Assembly: GCA_019155205.2 (NCBI GenBank)
Contig: JAHNZQ020003150.1
Coordinates: 1,632,962 to 1,681,780, forward strand
Direction: 5' to 3'
Length of the DNA: 48,819 nt
Source of the DNA: Gracilaria vermiculophylla
Lineage: Eukaryota; Rhodophyta; Florideophyceae; Gracilariales; Gracilariaceae
Each line of letters starts with the position of its first letter. Positions within the stretch are counted from its first letter, which is position 1. Shown piece by piece: positions 19,291 to 29,284 of the stretch. The position numbers and the translations under genes are program-made. The notes under the pieces were generated by a model that saw nothing but the letters and a program-made list of their open reading frames with translations, ran no database searches and had not been told where the DNA came from.

Positions 19291-20504
19291 CCCGCGCTCA
19301 TCTGCCGATTTCGTCGCCAATTGTTTCTCGCCGCTTTCCCGCACCGTCATACAACCGTTACGGGATTTCTCTTCGCCGTTGTGAGCTCCATCATTTCTTT
19401 CGCCGTCGTTCCTATCGCCGTTGTGTGTTTTTGAAGTCGTTTTGGTTGTATATGTTTTTTCTATTGTTCTCGCCGGTGTTGGTTTCTTTTCTTTTTTCTT
19501 CCTGAGTGGCGTTCTTCCCTGAGAGATTTGTGGTGGTTGTGGTTCGATTTGTCTTCAATTTGTCCTTCGGGCCTTCGTATCGCCCATTGCTGTCCTTCAC
19601 GTTCCGCCATTAGTTTGGAGTTTTGGAGTCGCCTCTTGTTGTCATTCTTTTGGGTCCACCTCTCGTGTTCTGGTGTGATCCTCTGCCCTTGACGTCTGTG
19701 TCTGTGAAGTCTAAACACTGTGTGTTGTGCTCAGCAAATTGTTCGTGTTTGGTCTTAACCTTGCACCAGTGCGACGAGCGGGTGACCGAAAAATTCGGGG
19801 AAATTAGCCCAGCGACTTAATCCAAAGCAGATGTTTCCGTCCAGCGGGCTCCCCACCGGTTCTTCTTTTGTAGGGCGGATAACGGTGTTTGTCGGAAGAC
19901 CTGGCAAGTACCCCGGGATCATCTGTGGATGGGGTGTCGTGGCGTACTGCACATGGTTCGTGTTGATCTGTGTGTGAACTTGACCTCCGTTCGGGTGCAT
20001 GGACGATTGCGAACGATACCGATAACGAGCTTTTCATCCAGGGAGCCAGGGCTTTCGGGGAGGCAACATGGCACAGGTTTACCTCCGGTCAAGGTGTGGG
20101 TAGATTTTATTGGTGCTCCTCTGCAGCGTACCTTGGGGTCAAAGTAACTTCAGTTTCAGTTCGTGCAAGGTCTCGCAAGAGACCAAAGAGGGCTGACTTG
20201 GTGAATGCATATCCTTGACCATTAACCATCCTCTGGAATTCTCGTACAGAGCGAAGCACCTTCTCCTTGAGCGTAGAAGGACGTAGACAGAAGAAAGCGC
20301 TTCTACCCATAAGAGCTCTGGGGGCCAGGGGTCCGACCCCTAGGGTAGCGCAGGTAGTTTTTCCCGCCAGTACGCCCGCTGAAAAACACTGTTAGTTCAA
20401 TGTCATGTTGTTGTTATTATTGTTGTTGTTGTTGTTGTTGTTGTTTTCTGCCACCGTTTCAAAGTTTGTACTAATTCACATGCTATTTGAGACCAAAACA
20501 ATTC
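19291..20504. other. Unusually long leader of copia B
   Basis: 1.2 kb lies between the PBS and the gag ATG. The + strand shows pyrimidine-rich sequence at about 19370-19500. The - strand is open over 19755-20000 (Pro/Thr/Asn-rich) and 19461-19718 (Lys/Arg/Gln/His-rich). GC content rises around 19780-20360. I recognise no domain. It may be a separate inserted fragment, but I find no terminal repeats or target duplication. Confidence 0.35.
20407..20446 (+). repeat. (GTT)n microsatellite
   Basis: About 13 GTT/TTG units with two interruptions (TTATTATTG), located about 60 bases before the copia B gag start. Confidence 0.95.
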
Positions 20505-21968
20505 ATGGATTCCTTTAGTGGTATCCAGATTTAGAAGCTGGGGGAAGACTACTACTACGTGCAAAAGCAGAAGCATCCGCTATTGCCTGCAGTCAAGGAT
20601 GTCAATGATCACAACAGTGCCACTAAGTCCCCAGAAGAGGAGAACGTATCTCAATGGAAGAAGATAGATGCCAAGGTCAAGGCTATCATTGGGCTTCCCG
20701 TTAGTGATGAACGTATAGATCATGTGAGTGATACCGACATTGCTGAAAACATGTGAAAGGCCGTTTGCGATGTGTTTCAGAGTAAGATGCAGCTCACCCG
20801 CATCATTTCAAGACGTTCAAATTATACAGCCAAGATGCGCGAGGATGAAAAGATGTTGCAATTCATTAATCACGTTCGTCACCTCGCGTCTGATCTAAAG
20901 AGCATGGACGTCGTGGTGGAAGGAGCAGACATTGCCATTGCCATTCTATGTGGACTCCCAGCACGTTTTGTGCACCTCATTTTTGCAATTCACACTATCA
21001 TTGGCGATCGCAAGCTCACGCTCGGATTTGTCAAGAGTAGACTTTCGCGAGGAAAGCAATGCATGAGTGATCGTGCCAAAAAGGAGTCCAAGAGCGTGGC
21101 AGCTCTGCTTGGAAAGCATTCTTGTAAGAAAGTTGTGCCTTACTATTGTGGGGTAAAGAGTCATATCCAGAGAAACTGTTTCAAAATGCAACGTGGTGAG
21201 GCAAGAAAAGGTCAAGGCGCTGTTGCTGCCCCCAGTGTGCAAACCAATCTCAACGATGAGAACTGTGAGGGTAACGGTGATTCTGACTTTAGGTGTCTCA
21301 TTGCAACTGTGTGTGACAGGGCCATCAACTGTAAATGGATTACTGACTCCAGCGGCCCAGCATATATTACTTACGAAGATGATGTGTTCCAAATATATGA
21401 GAGCAAGCGTGACTCCGGAGTTAGCATTGGAAATGATTCCAAGTTAGATTCTAGTGGTTGTGAATGTAAAGAGTTCGATTTTGTTGTGAGCGGGTCATCT
21501 CGCAAGTTTCAGTTGAATTAAGTAATGCATTTGGCAAACCTGCGTTATGATTTGGGATCAGTGTCTGCAATTTGTGAGTTAGAGTTTGGTGTGACCTTCG
21601 AAAAGTACAAGGTGTACATCTATGATGCCTCTAAATTGATCACCATAGGACGCCATAGTAAAATTCGGTACTACCTGTGGACAGCAGCTCACGAAAATGC
21701 ACATAAACAGGGGATGAAAGCGTTCGTTTGCGATCACCTGTCTCTCTGGCACGCTCGAATGGCTTATAAGAAAATGAATGGAATTAAGCAGATGGCTCGA
21801 AATGGTATTCTGATCGGCATAAATGTGGATGAAACTTCCCAGCAGAAGATACCAGATTCATGTGTAGTTAGCAAGTGCACAAAGGCTGCGACTCCCAAGA
21901 AAGGGGGGAACGAGAAAATTATTCATTGGACCTTGTACATTCAGACATTTCTGGTCCAATTTGATTAG
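20505..21968 (+). pseudogene. copia B gag, protease and gag-pre-integrase
   Basis: The start is ATG 20505 (MDSFSGIQI). A UBN2-type gag follows in one frame (KAIIGLPVSDERIDHV; MLQFINHVRHLASDLKSM). A zinc knuckle reads YCGVKSHIQRNC, with the first Cys lost. The protease motif WITDSSGPAYITYEDD has the catalytic DSG changed to DSS. The gag-pre-integrase is HLSLWHARMAYKKMNGIKQM. Stops lie at 20532-20534, 20754-20756, 21519-21521 and 21966-21968. The frame then shifts into the integrase near 21920. Confidence 0.85.
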
Positions 21969-22606
21969 GTTCCTTGGGAGGCTCGCGCTACTTTGTCACA
22001 TTAATCAATTACAACAGTCGGTTTTGCTTCCTGTACGTACTCAAGACCAAAGATGAGGTACTTCGAATGTTCGCGAAGTGGCTCAAATATGTGCAGAATC
22101 AAACCAATAGACACGTCCAAAACACTACCGCCCACCATAGAATGTTGTATGCATTGCACACGAATAATGGTGGAGAATACCTGTCCAAACCATTTGGCAT
22201 GGGACGTGAACGTCACAGTATTGAGAATCAATGATCTATACTCTACAATACATATCATAATGGTCTTGATAAAAGGTTCAAACGTACATTCATGGACTTG
22301 GTTAGGTCAGTGTTACACTGTAAGGAACTTCCCCGAAAGCTTCCGGGCAGAAGCACTGCACAGTGCAGTGTTTGTGCTCAATAGCTTGACACGTAAGGCC
22401 TTGCCAAGTAACGTGACACCTTTTGAGCTGTGGAGTGGATACAAACCTGACCTGAGTCATATGCGCGTGTTTGGGTGTAAATAGTGGTACGAAGTAGTGT
22501 ATCAAAATTTGAAGAAGGTGCAGGATGGCACAAAAGATGCAATCTTCGTAGGGTATATCCTAGCTCCAACGGATAAAACCTGTGGTACAGCCAGAATTGC
22601 AGTATA
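21930..22606 (+). pseudogene. copia B integrase core
   Basis: The core starts LDLVHSDISGPI (Asp at 21944-21946) and continues GGSRYFVTLINYNSRFCFLY. The second catalytic Asp of the usual DNGGEY motif is Asn (HTNNGGEY, codon 22163-22165). At the third site NGLAER has become NGLDKR, so Glu is Lys (about 22270). After a frameshift the C-terminal part is well conserved: LHSAVFVLNSLTRKALPSNV and PFELWSGYKPDLSHMRVFGC. It is broken by at least one stop per 200 bases and two frame changes. Catalysis would be lost even if it were translated. Confidence 0.85.
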
Positions 22607-24525
22607 GTGGTGTCTCGGGATGTAAAATTTGATGAGTCTGATGTCTCAGTAATAACATCTGACCGTTCAGATGATGATGACTATTCAGACGTGGAATTTG
22701 TCGAAAGCCCCAAATCTGAAGACATTGCCACCCCAGATACAACCACCAATGCTACTGAAAATGAGGTCACTGCACGTGTGCCTCAAGCTGGGGAAACTTC
22801 AGAGATTGAACACGATGTTTCCACAGAAGTCTTAGTTTATGCACGGCAACCACTTCGAAGATCCGCTCGTCACGGAAAGAAGGTTGGCTGGTGGCTTCAC
22901 ACTGCTCTTTTTACTGCCAGTGATGACACCCCGTCATCTTATTCTGATGCTTTGTCACGTCCTGACTTCAACGCATGGAGTAAGGCAGTGGAAAGTGATT
23001 ATCAGTCTTTGATGGAGCATGCCACATGGGAGCTAGTGTCAGGGCCAGGAGACAACAACGTGATGCCGTGCAAGTGGGTGAATATCCAGAAGTATAGGCC
23101 AGTCCGAATGATGAGCTGACAGTGATTTACAAGGCTCATGTAGTTGCTCGAGAACTCTTACAGAATGAGGGTTTTGACTTTTCAGAGACATATGCACTTG
23201 TAGTCAAATTCACATATGTTAGGATGATTCTATGCGTTACTGCAGTTGAGTATTAATACTTGTATCAAATGGATGTTAAGACTGCGTTTCTAAATAAAGA
23301 CCTTGAGGAGACAGTGTACATGGAGCATCCAGAAAGGTTCGTCCAAGCTGGGAACGAGGAACTGGTATGCAGATTAAATAAAGCCATCTATGGGGTGCTA
23401 CAAGCACCAATGCAGTGGAATGCAAAGATATACTCGTTTCTTTTGGACAAGATGGATCTGAAGCCCAAAGACGTAAACGAATGTGTGTACACCGGAGTGG
23501 TACTAGGATTGGTTGTGATCATTGCTCTATACGTGGACGAATTGCTTATTGCAAGTCCCAATATGGAGACATTGAATAGGGTTGGGGCTTAGCTGTCGAA
23601 TCGATTTCGCATGAACGACCTAGACGAAGCACGCATTGTACTTGCATATGAGATTCATCGTGATCGATTCCATGAGACTGCTCTATTGCACACAGTCTGC
23701 GTATATAGGCAAGGTCCTGGAACTATTTGGCATGTTATAATCAAAGCCAGGTGACACTCCTATGGACTCCGGTGAGTACAATACTCAATGTATGGACCCT
23801 CTGACACACATCCTTATCGACAGGTGATTGGGTGTCTGATGTATCCTCCGGTGAGAACTAGGCCAGATACGACATATGCAGTGACCATACTAGCCATGAA
23901 TGTCGAGAAACCCGAATAAATTCACTGGAAGGGAGTTATGCGTATTCTACGAAACCTGAACGGCACTTACTCTTATATCCTCACATTTGGCTCTACTACC
24001 GATAATCAACTGTATGGATATGTAGACTCGGACTGGCCAGGAGAAAAATGCACTCGCAAATCTACCAGTGGTTACGTGTTCATGATGAGTAGAGCTCCAG
24101 TGTCTTGGAGCTCGCGTCAGCAAGATGTTGTTTCTCTGTCCAGTGCTGAGGCTGAGTACGTGAGTCTTCGTTGTGGAACCAAAGAAGTGATCTAGCCAAG
24201 GCGATTGTGGAGTGGTATTCGCAACGCAAGTGGTCTGCATGTTGATGAATCTGTCAAAATAATCGTTTAACCTACTCTTGTGTATGTGGAAAATAAAGCC
24301 TACATCGACCACGCCCAAAACGAAGATTTAAACAAGCATACTAAGCATATTGCGATTCCATTTCACTTCGCCAGGGAGGCTTTGCGGGACAAGTCCATTG
24401 AGATACAGTACCATCCTTCTGATACCATGTTTGCCGACATGCTAACCAAACCACTTGCTCGCGTTGAGATGGAGATGTTCCGCAGTTGGAGTAGACTCAT
24501 GCTCCTCGACCTTCAAAGTCAATGA
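22607..24525 (+). pseudogene. copia B reverse transcriptase and RNase H
   Basis: An acidic linker (SDRSDDDDYSDVEF) precedes the RVT_2 domain: FNAWSKAVESDYQSLMEHAT, then YKAHVVARELLQNEGFDFSE, MDVKTAFLNKDLEETVYMEH and LNKAIYGVLQAPMQWNAKI. The catalytic box is YVDE (23530-23541) instead of YVDD. RNase H follows: DSDWPGEKCTRKSTSGYVFM, APVSWSSRQQDVVSLSSAEAE, and the tail NKHTKHIAIPFHF ... ADMLTKPL ending at 24525. Stops and frame changes lie at about 23117, 23254, 23590 and 24195. A purine run (GAGGGAAAG) before 24535 may be the polypurine tract. Confidence 0.88.
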
Positions 24526-24534
24526 CAGAGGGAA

Positions 24535-25020
24535 AGTATTAGTGCAAATTCCTCTGCTGTCACTGAAAACCAAAATGTTCCTGGTTAGCAAACAGCAATG
24601 CTAGTTGATTACATTGCTGGCTAAATGCATTGCTGGGAGACAGGATTGCTGCCTTAGTGCATACGTGGACTGAAGTGACGTCAAGGACGCTGGCGCATGG
24701 AGGCGCTTACAGTGACACGCATGACTTGTAAATTTGTGCACTGTAATAATCTTGTGAGTGCACGTAACTGGCATGTGTTGTTGTGTCTTTCTACTGTAAG
24801 CATTATTGAATCGTGGCAAGCACATGTATGTTATGTTAGAATATGAACGGTAGAATTGATTATCTCTGCTTTTAAGTGAAATTTCTGCTCTAGTGAAGTT
24901 TGTGCATCTGAACCACAATATTGAATGTGGTCAAGGCTCTTCGAAGTAAATCAGAGGCAGAGCCGGCAAACTTCTCTTTGCATCCCCTCAACATTATCTG
25001 AGTTTCGCTGATCTGCATTA
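24535..25020 (+). repeat. 3' LTR of copia B
   Basis: 486 bp, aligned with the 5' LTR from AGTGC...CTCTGCTGTCACTGAA to ...CTGATCTGCATTA. The last bases match CTGACCACCATTA at the end of the 5' LTR. It is followed directly by the reverse E-type LTR (GTGCACAACGTCC). Confidence 0.85.
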
Positions 25021-25506
25021 GTGCACAACGTCCGTTTAAAGTTTTTGTTGCCTCCAAAGGCGCGAGTTCCTAAAGGCGGTGTGTGGTGATCGCAGGCACG
25101 AGCCGGGAGAATTCTGGGAGGGGGTTCGCCAACACCGAGCGGCGAAAGAGATTCACTGCGTGGAAAATGCTCCTACTGTCGCTGCTACGAGGTGGCCTGG
25201 GGATCGGCGGCTTAGAAACCTAAAGATGTTCGACGAAAGCCTCCGATCGGAAAACTAGACGTAGACCCAAGGGAACTTAGTTTACTTCCTCAGATGTGTA
25301 GCTCGACCGAATGATTCAGGACTACGCCGGGAGCCCGCCTCCGCAGGTCTTACTACTGTTGTAAATACCTGCACCAATCGACTAAAATAAGTCTATATTT
25401 TGCCTTTCTGAAGGGTACTGTAGCGCACGTCGGCCGTGTAATGCATCATGCGGCTCAGTTAATAAAATACGAACCCTCCTTAGGAATATCCCGTTGTAAA
25501 GCCAGC

Positions 25507-25650
25507 TTCGACGCTCCACAGTTGGATGTCATGAAGTGGATACCTGGAGATGCTAACCCTGCAGATGCTCTAACCAAGCGTAATCCGAACACGTCACAGC
25601 TCCTGAACCAACTACTGTCCTCTGGGATTATCTGTATTGATAATGATTAA
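25507..25650 (+). pseudogene. copia C RNase H C-terminus (fragment)
   Basis: About 48 codons: LDVMKWIPGDANPADALTKR is the conserved end of a copia RNase H domain, ending in a stop at 25648-25650. Its upstream part is replaced by the truncated E-type LTR at 25506. It differs in sequence from copia A and copia B, so it is a third copia lineage. The frame appears to run on into the LTR upstream, but that part is LTR sequence, not pol. Confidence 0.8.
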
Positions 25651-25725
25651 GGATATGCTGTTAACAGCGAGCAATGGAAATGATATGCTAGTTCACGCTC
25701 AAGTATTTCGCGCGACTGTGGGGGA

Positions 25726-26110
25726 TGTGGCAACTTCAATATTTTCAGTGTCATGTAACAGATGCTTGTGACACACTGTAGACGTCAGTAGTCTAAAATG
25801 TCTACAGTGTGCTTCCCATAGTCGCGATTCTGTTTTATGTTTTGAATGCAACAGATATAATGCATAGCGGAAGAGATGCCTGCAACTCTAAGGCAATTGC
25901 ATCTCTGAATGTTAAAGTCTAATAAAATTGCACTAACAATGCAGCTACTGAACCATAGCAACTTTAAAGGGCGCAAGCAAGCCCTATAAGTAGAGCTAGT
26001 CCGATGAGTGATAGGATCATCGGACAGCAATAAGGAACCGTGCCAGTTGTGGAGTTGACCTCCACGAGCCTGTTGTGCTCTCTCACTTTGTCATCCGTAT
26101 AATATGCAAC
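25726..26110 (+). repeat. Probable 3' LTR of copia C
   Basis: The purine tract GTGGGGGA ends at 25725 and is followed by TGTGGCAACTTC, the usual TG start. A TATA-like CCTATAAGTAG lies at about 25981-25993. The right border is not fixed because no second LTR copy is present; I place it by the fading of LTR-like features. Confidence 0.5.
25772..25811. repeat. Perfect 12-bp hairpin in copia C LTR
   Basis: CACACTGTAGAC (25772-25783) and GTCTACAGTGTG (25800-25811) are exact inverted copies separated by 16 bases. It could be an RNA stem or a transcription-factor palindrome of the LTR. Its survival without a mismatch in otherwise old sequence is notable. Confidence 0.8.
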
Positions 26111-26724
26111 CACCACTCTACCTCCCCTTATTCGCCAATCACACCTCGCTCAGTATGGGAGTTTTCACAATCGTACTGCAGTTTTAAGGATCACCATGAT
26201 GAATATTTTCATACGAGAAACGTTCATCCGATCTTCATTCCAAGAACATTTAGCAAAGGTACAAAGTAAAAATTTTCGACGGCGACTCTAGGAAGTCTAA
26301 AACAAGTAAAGCCTGTTTTAAAATTGTAGCACAGGACATCTGCCTTATTGAAGAAAAACATCGTTTCAGTGGTATTACTGTAAGAAATTTGATGTTCCCT
26401 GTCAAATGGATCCCTAGCACGAAAAGAATTTCAGTGGAATAGAAGAGAGTAGTCAGCCAATCGGAGCTGTAGTGCCCCTGCTAACCTCAAAAGACCTTAA
26501 CCTTGTAATTAATGTAACTTTTGCAATTGTACCGCACAGCGTGTCAACGCTAGTTTACATGAAGAACATGATAGGAAATGGATTGGAAAACAGTATTCAG
26601 AGAAGAGAAGTTAGTTACAAACAATTGATAAATTCATTTACATTTGGAAAGAACTTCCTGATTCATAAGTGGCGAAGCGGAGATACGGCTTTCTCCCTAC
26701 AGACGGATGCTAAACTGAAAAAGC
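26111..26724. other. Unassigned, AT-rich sequence
   Basis: No recognised domain. A + strand frame at 26472-26828 (from CTG/ATG-type starts) has ordinary composition, and its 3' end runs into the miniature LTR element at 26725, so it is not an intact gene. It may be a very old copia remnant, but I could not anchor it to a motif. Confidence 0.3.
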
Positions 26725-26999
26725 TGTTGATAGTTCAAATTGTTAATTGTGCGCCCTGTGTCACAAGAGAGTATAGCGCAAATAGCTCATCTGTTTTCCA
26801 ACAGGTTATGGGCCCAGCAAAACGCTAGGACCGTGGGTTCGACTCCCAGAAGTGACCTGAGCCTGAGAAATTGTACAGGTGTACAGCAGTAGTGAAGATT
26901 GGCTACTGTAAGCTCGAGGTCTCTTTCTGTAAGGAAGTACAGGGCGAGGGGGCGTGTTGATAGTTCAAATGGTGAACTGTGCGCCCTGTGTCACAAGAG
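26725..26999 (+). mobile_element. Miniature LTR retroelement (TRIM-like) with PBS and PPT
   Basis: A 79-bp left LTR (26725-26803, TGTTGATAG...TTTTCCAACA) is followed by a perfect half-tRNA-iMet PBS, a 130-base non-coding middle and the polypurine tract AGGGCGAGGGGGCG (26941-26954). A second LTR start, TGTTGATAGTTCAAAT..., begins at 26955 and matches the left copy for about 45 bases (differing at few sites) before diverging at 26999. There is no coding capacity. It is either a TRIM-type non-autonomous element or a copia deleted between PBS and PPT. The right LTR is truncated. Confidence 0.75.
26804..26818 (+). promoter_or_regulatory. Primer binding site, half-tRNA-iMet type
   Basis: GGTTATGGGCCCAGC is the exact complement of the initiator-Met tRNA anticodon stem-loop GCTGGGCCCATAACC. 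It lies immediately after the LTR end CAACA. Confidence 0.85.
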
Positions 27000-28417
27000 T
27001 TGGGTGCAGGAAAGTGGGCATGGTAATTAAACTCTCTCAACTACTGATTTAATTTTAACTTTGTACATGAAAAAGCTGGAGTTTAGAAGATTCGAGTATC
27101 AGTATCTTGATTCCATGGATTGATGATTTGAATATTACAACTTAATACGTTTGACACACAGTATATTGCGTTACTGTTGCATTTGATTACATGCCACATG
27201 AAGAGTGGTAAATGATTTGTACGCATGGAGAGGAGTTATGTATCTTACAGTATAAAAGAGCACTTATCTCGCGTAACCTTCAGTAAAAGAACAGACACCC
27301 ATATATTTAAACACACGCCTTTGCCACAAGAATCAATTACACTTTTTCGACCAAGCAATTGTGAGGATGCCGTCTTCTGTCTTCCAAGTAGTACAGCTGC
27401 GAGGGAGCCGGTTTATTTTTAAGAGGTATTTTACCTCTAATACGTGTACCCCTCATCTTTGTCCGAAACCAAGGTTCCCGACAGTGTGCAACCCTGCTGC
27501 AAAGATGATTATATGTGTACATGGTACAGAAAAAGAGTAGCGAGCACAATATAAACATGGAAAGGTTCGGATATCCAAGCTTCTCCGTACAGATAGTATC
27601 ACACCGGTGGTGTCCAAAGTATTTTCTATTTATTCATCAGACAATGCACAATAAAAATGGCGTGGAGGTCCAACTTTTCTGCTTCTTGTTTCTGCTTTAT
27701 ACAGTTTCCACGTATCTATAATTCCAATTGCTAAAAGGCGGCAGTTGACTCGCAATGACCACTCTTTTACTTTTATATTCTTCTCTAAATTTAGGTCATC
27801 TTGTTGGTATCTTTTATGGGGATCGAGCATGGAACGTGTTTTGTAATATCTTCCACAAGGCTCTGGAGTCTCAAGCTAAAATTCTGTTTTCTTAGAAATA
27901 GTTCCCTCCCGTCTCGATCTTTTCTAAGCATGAGGAGTACCTGGAGTACCCGTGCCAAAGTTTGAAATAAAATACTTTCCGTTTCGATCCATCCACATCA
28001 AAGCAATTGCATCACTATTAGTAACACTTCATTTTGAAATAGTTGATATTTAAAATAGCCTCTGTTTCTTAGAGTAATTCTAGATTAGTGTTTTATAAGA
28101 AGTTTAAAAGAAGCATTTTTGATTTCTCCAGTAAATAACCTCACTTTTTCATGATCGCTTTAGTGGTGTTGAAAGAGGTAAAAAGAAAATCTGCGCATAC
28201 CAAACGATCTTGTCCAACCCATGGTTGTAATAAACGAAATAAAATAAATGGTTTATGGCATTTTTAGGAATCAAAATCCTGTTCGGGCTTTTTAGCATCA
28301 ATAATGAGCTCAATATTTAACATTATACCACTTCGTCCACAGCGATCGGCTTCTATTTCAAGACCATTTACATGTTATCTATCCAATGCTGTATAGTTTG
28401 GAAGGCCAATATCATTC
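27000..28417. other. 1.4 kb AT-rich sequence, nothing recognised
   Basis: Short open stretches only (longest about 65-70 codons), no domain motif, no terminal repeat pair and no RNA gene that I can see. It separates the miniature LTR element from gypsy F. Confidence 0.5.
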
Positions 28418-28838
28418 TGAGGTGCACGCCCGTTTTTCAGGGTATTCCCGCACATGGGCTCGTATTGCGAAATCCGCAGGAGGGGATTAATATGACTACG
28501 TCCCGCGTAGTCGGCCAGCGGCACGCGTCCTACACTTATGGTACGAGGAAAACCCGGAGGGCCAAGTGCCTGGTACAGAGCACGGGCAGTGGCCCAAATG
28601 GCCGGGTATTTTTTTATATATTTATTTAGGATTTTTCCTATTTACTTAATTAGCACTACAGTACTTACGGGCGCTGGCATCCCTGCCGCCGCCTTCAGTA
28701 AGCCGTAACCAAGGTTCCGTCTCTGAGCCTTCCGCCTACGTCGGTATTTGCCTCTCGCAAGGGATATCCCGTAACGTACCGTTGCTCATCCGCCTTGTTC
28801 TCTGAGAGCGCCTATACTTTGGCATGTTATTAATCTCA
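28418..28838 (+). repeat. 5' LTR of gypsy F
   Basis: Starts TGAGGTGCACGCCCG and pairs with TGAAGTGCACGCCCG at 37111. Similarity continues through GGAGGGGATTAATATGACTA, GGTGGCCCAAATGGCCG-like sequence, TTTATTTAGGA and ACCGTTGCTCATCCGCCTTG, fading at TCTCACT near 28840. The right border is set at CA and is good to within about 8 bases. Confidence 0.82.
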
Positions 28839-29284
28839 CTTTGCTCGCTCCTGTAAAAGGATCTTTACGGCTCGCTGTTGTTGGCCTTATGGCTACCTTC
28901 CTTTTTCCCACCTTGGCGGGACATCCTCCATCTTATGGACCTCGGGACCCGCGCTCAACTCTCTTTTCCCATCTCTTTCCTCCAAGGATGCGCCGCACAC
29001 TCATACACCATCCTAGTGGGGATCTTTCCTATAGCTCTCCCGCTAAGTGCTCCCGGGCAACCTCGGTCGTAAACCCGACATTGTCGTGTTGTCCCTCGAG
29101 AGAGCTGAACCCCGGAACTACCTTTGCAGAGGAAGATGTGGACGTCTTCGTATGCTCTTCCCGCTTGCGGGCTATTGCACTACAAGTGGTTTCCTGACTT
29201 AAAAGATCACTTGAACGTGTGTCTTCTCATTGAGGATTTGTTTCCTTAAGACGTTAGTGGTTTTCCGGTTTCTAAGCTTTTCGG

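Larger units (their letters stand above)
18791..25020 (+). mobile_element. Ty1/copia retrotransposon 'B', both LTRs present
   Basis: The LTR pair 18791-19275 and 24535-25020 bounds a primer binding site, a long leader, gag, protease, integrase, RT and RNase H in copia order. Total 6.2 kb. Inserted in an E-type LTR. Gag-Pol has many stops and frameshifts, and active-site changes hit protease (DSS), integrase (Asp to Asn, Glu to Lys) and RT (YVDE). A solo LTR of the same family lies in copia A. Confidence 0.88.
18752..25506 (-). repeat. E-type LTR in reverse orientation, interrupted by copia B and truncated
   Basis: Read on the - strand, 25506 down to 25021 matches E-type LTRs from roughly base 45 onward (GGCTTTAC...GGGAGCCCGCCTCGGC-like, ...AAAAACT region). 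The last ~39 bases, including GGTACCGTC, are found at 18752-18790 beyond copia B. The subfamily marks resemble E's own LTRs. The first ~45 bases of the LTR are missing at 25506, where copia coding sequence begins. Imperfect GTTCAC (18785-18790) and GTGCAC (25021-25026) flank copia B. Confidence 0.75.

Noticed and set aside
19276..25020. A RIP-like C-to-T mutation process causing the stops
   Set aside because: Some changes fit (Trp to stop, CCAACA to CCAATA), but others do not, and without a dinucleotide count across copies the claim is unsupported.
26472..26828. 118-codon + strand frame
   Set aside because: Its C-terminus is LTR/PBS sequence of the miniature element. The upstream part has no motif that would justify a gene call.
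26785..26880. tRNA or SINE-like signal (TAGCTCA-like A box, GGGTTCGACTCCC-like B box)
   Set aside because: No cloverleaf or 7-bp acceptor stem can be folded, and GGTTATGGGCCCAGC is better explained as an anticodon-arm PBS between an LTR end and a PPT. The B-box resemblance near 26832 is noted but unsupported.
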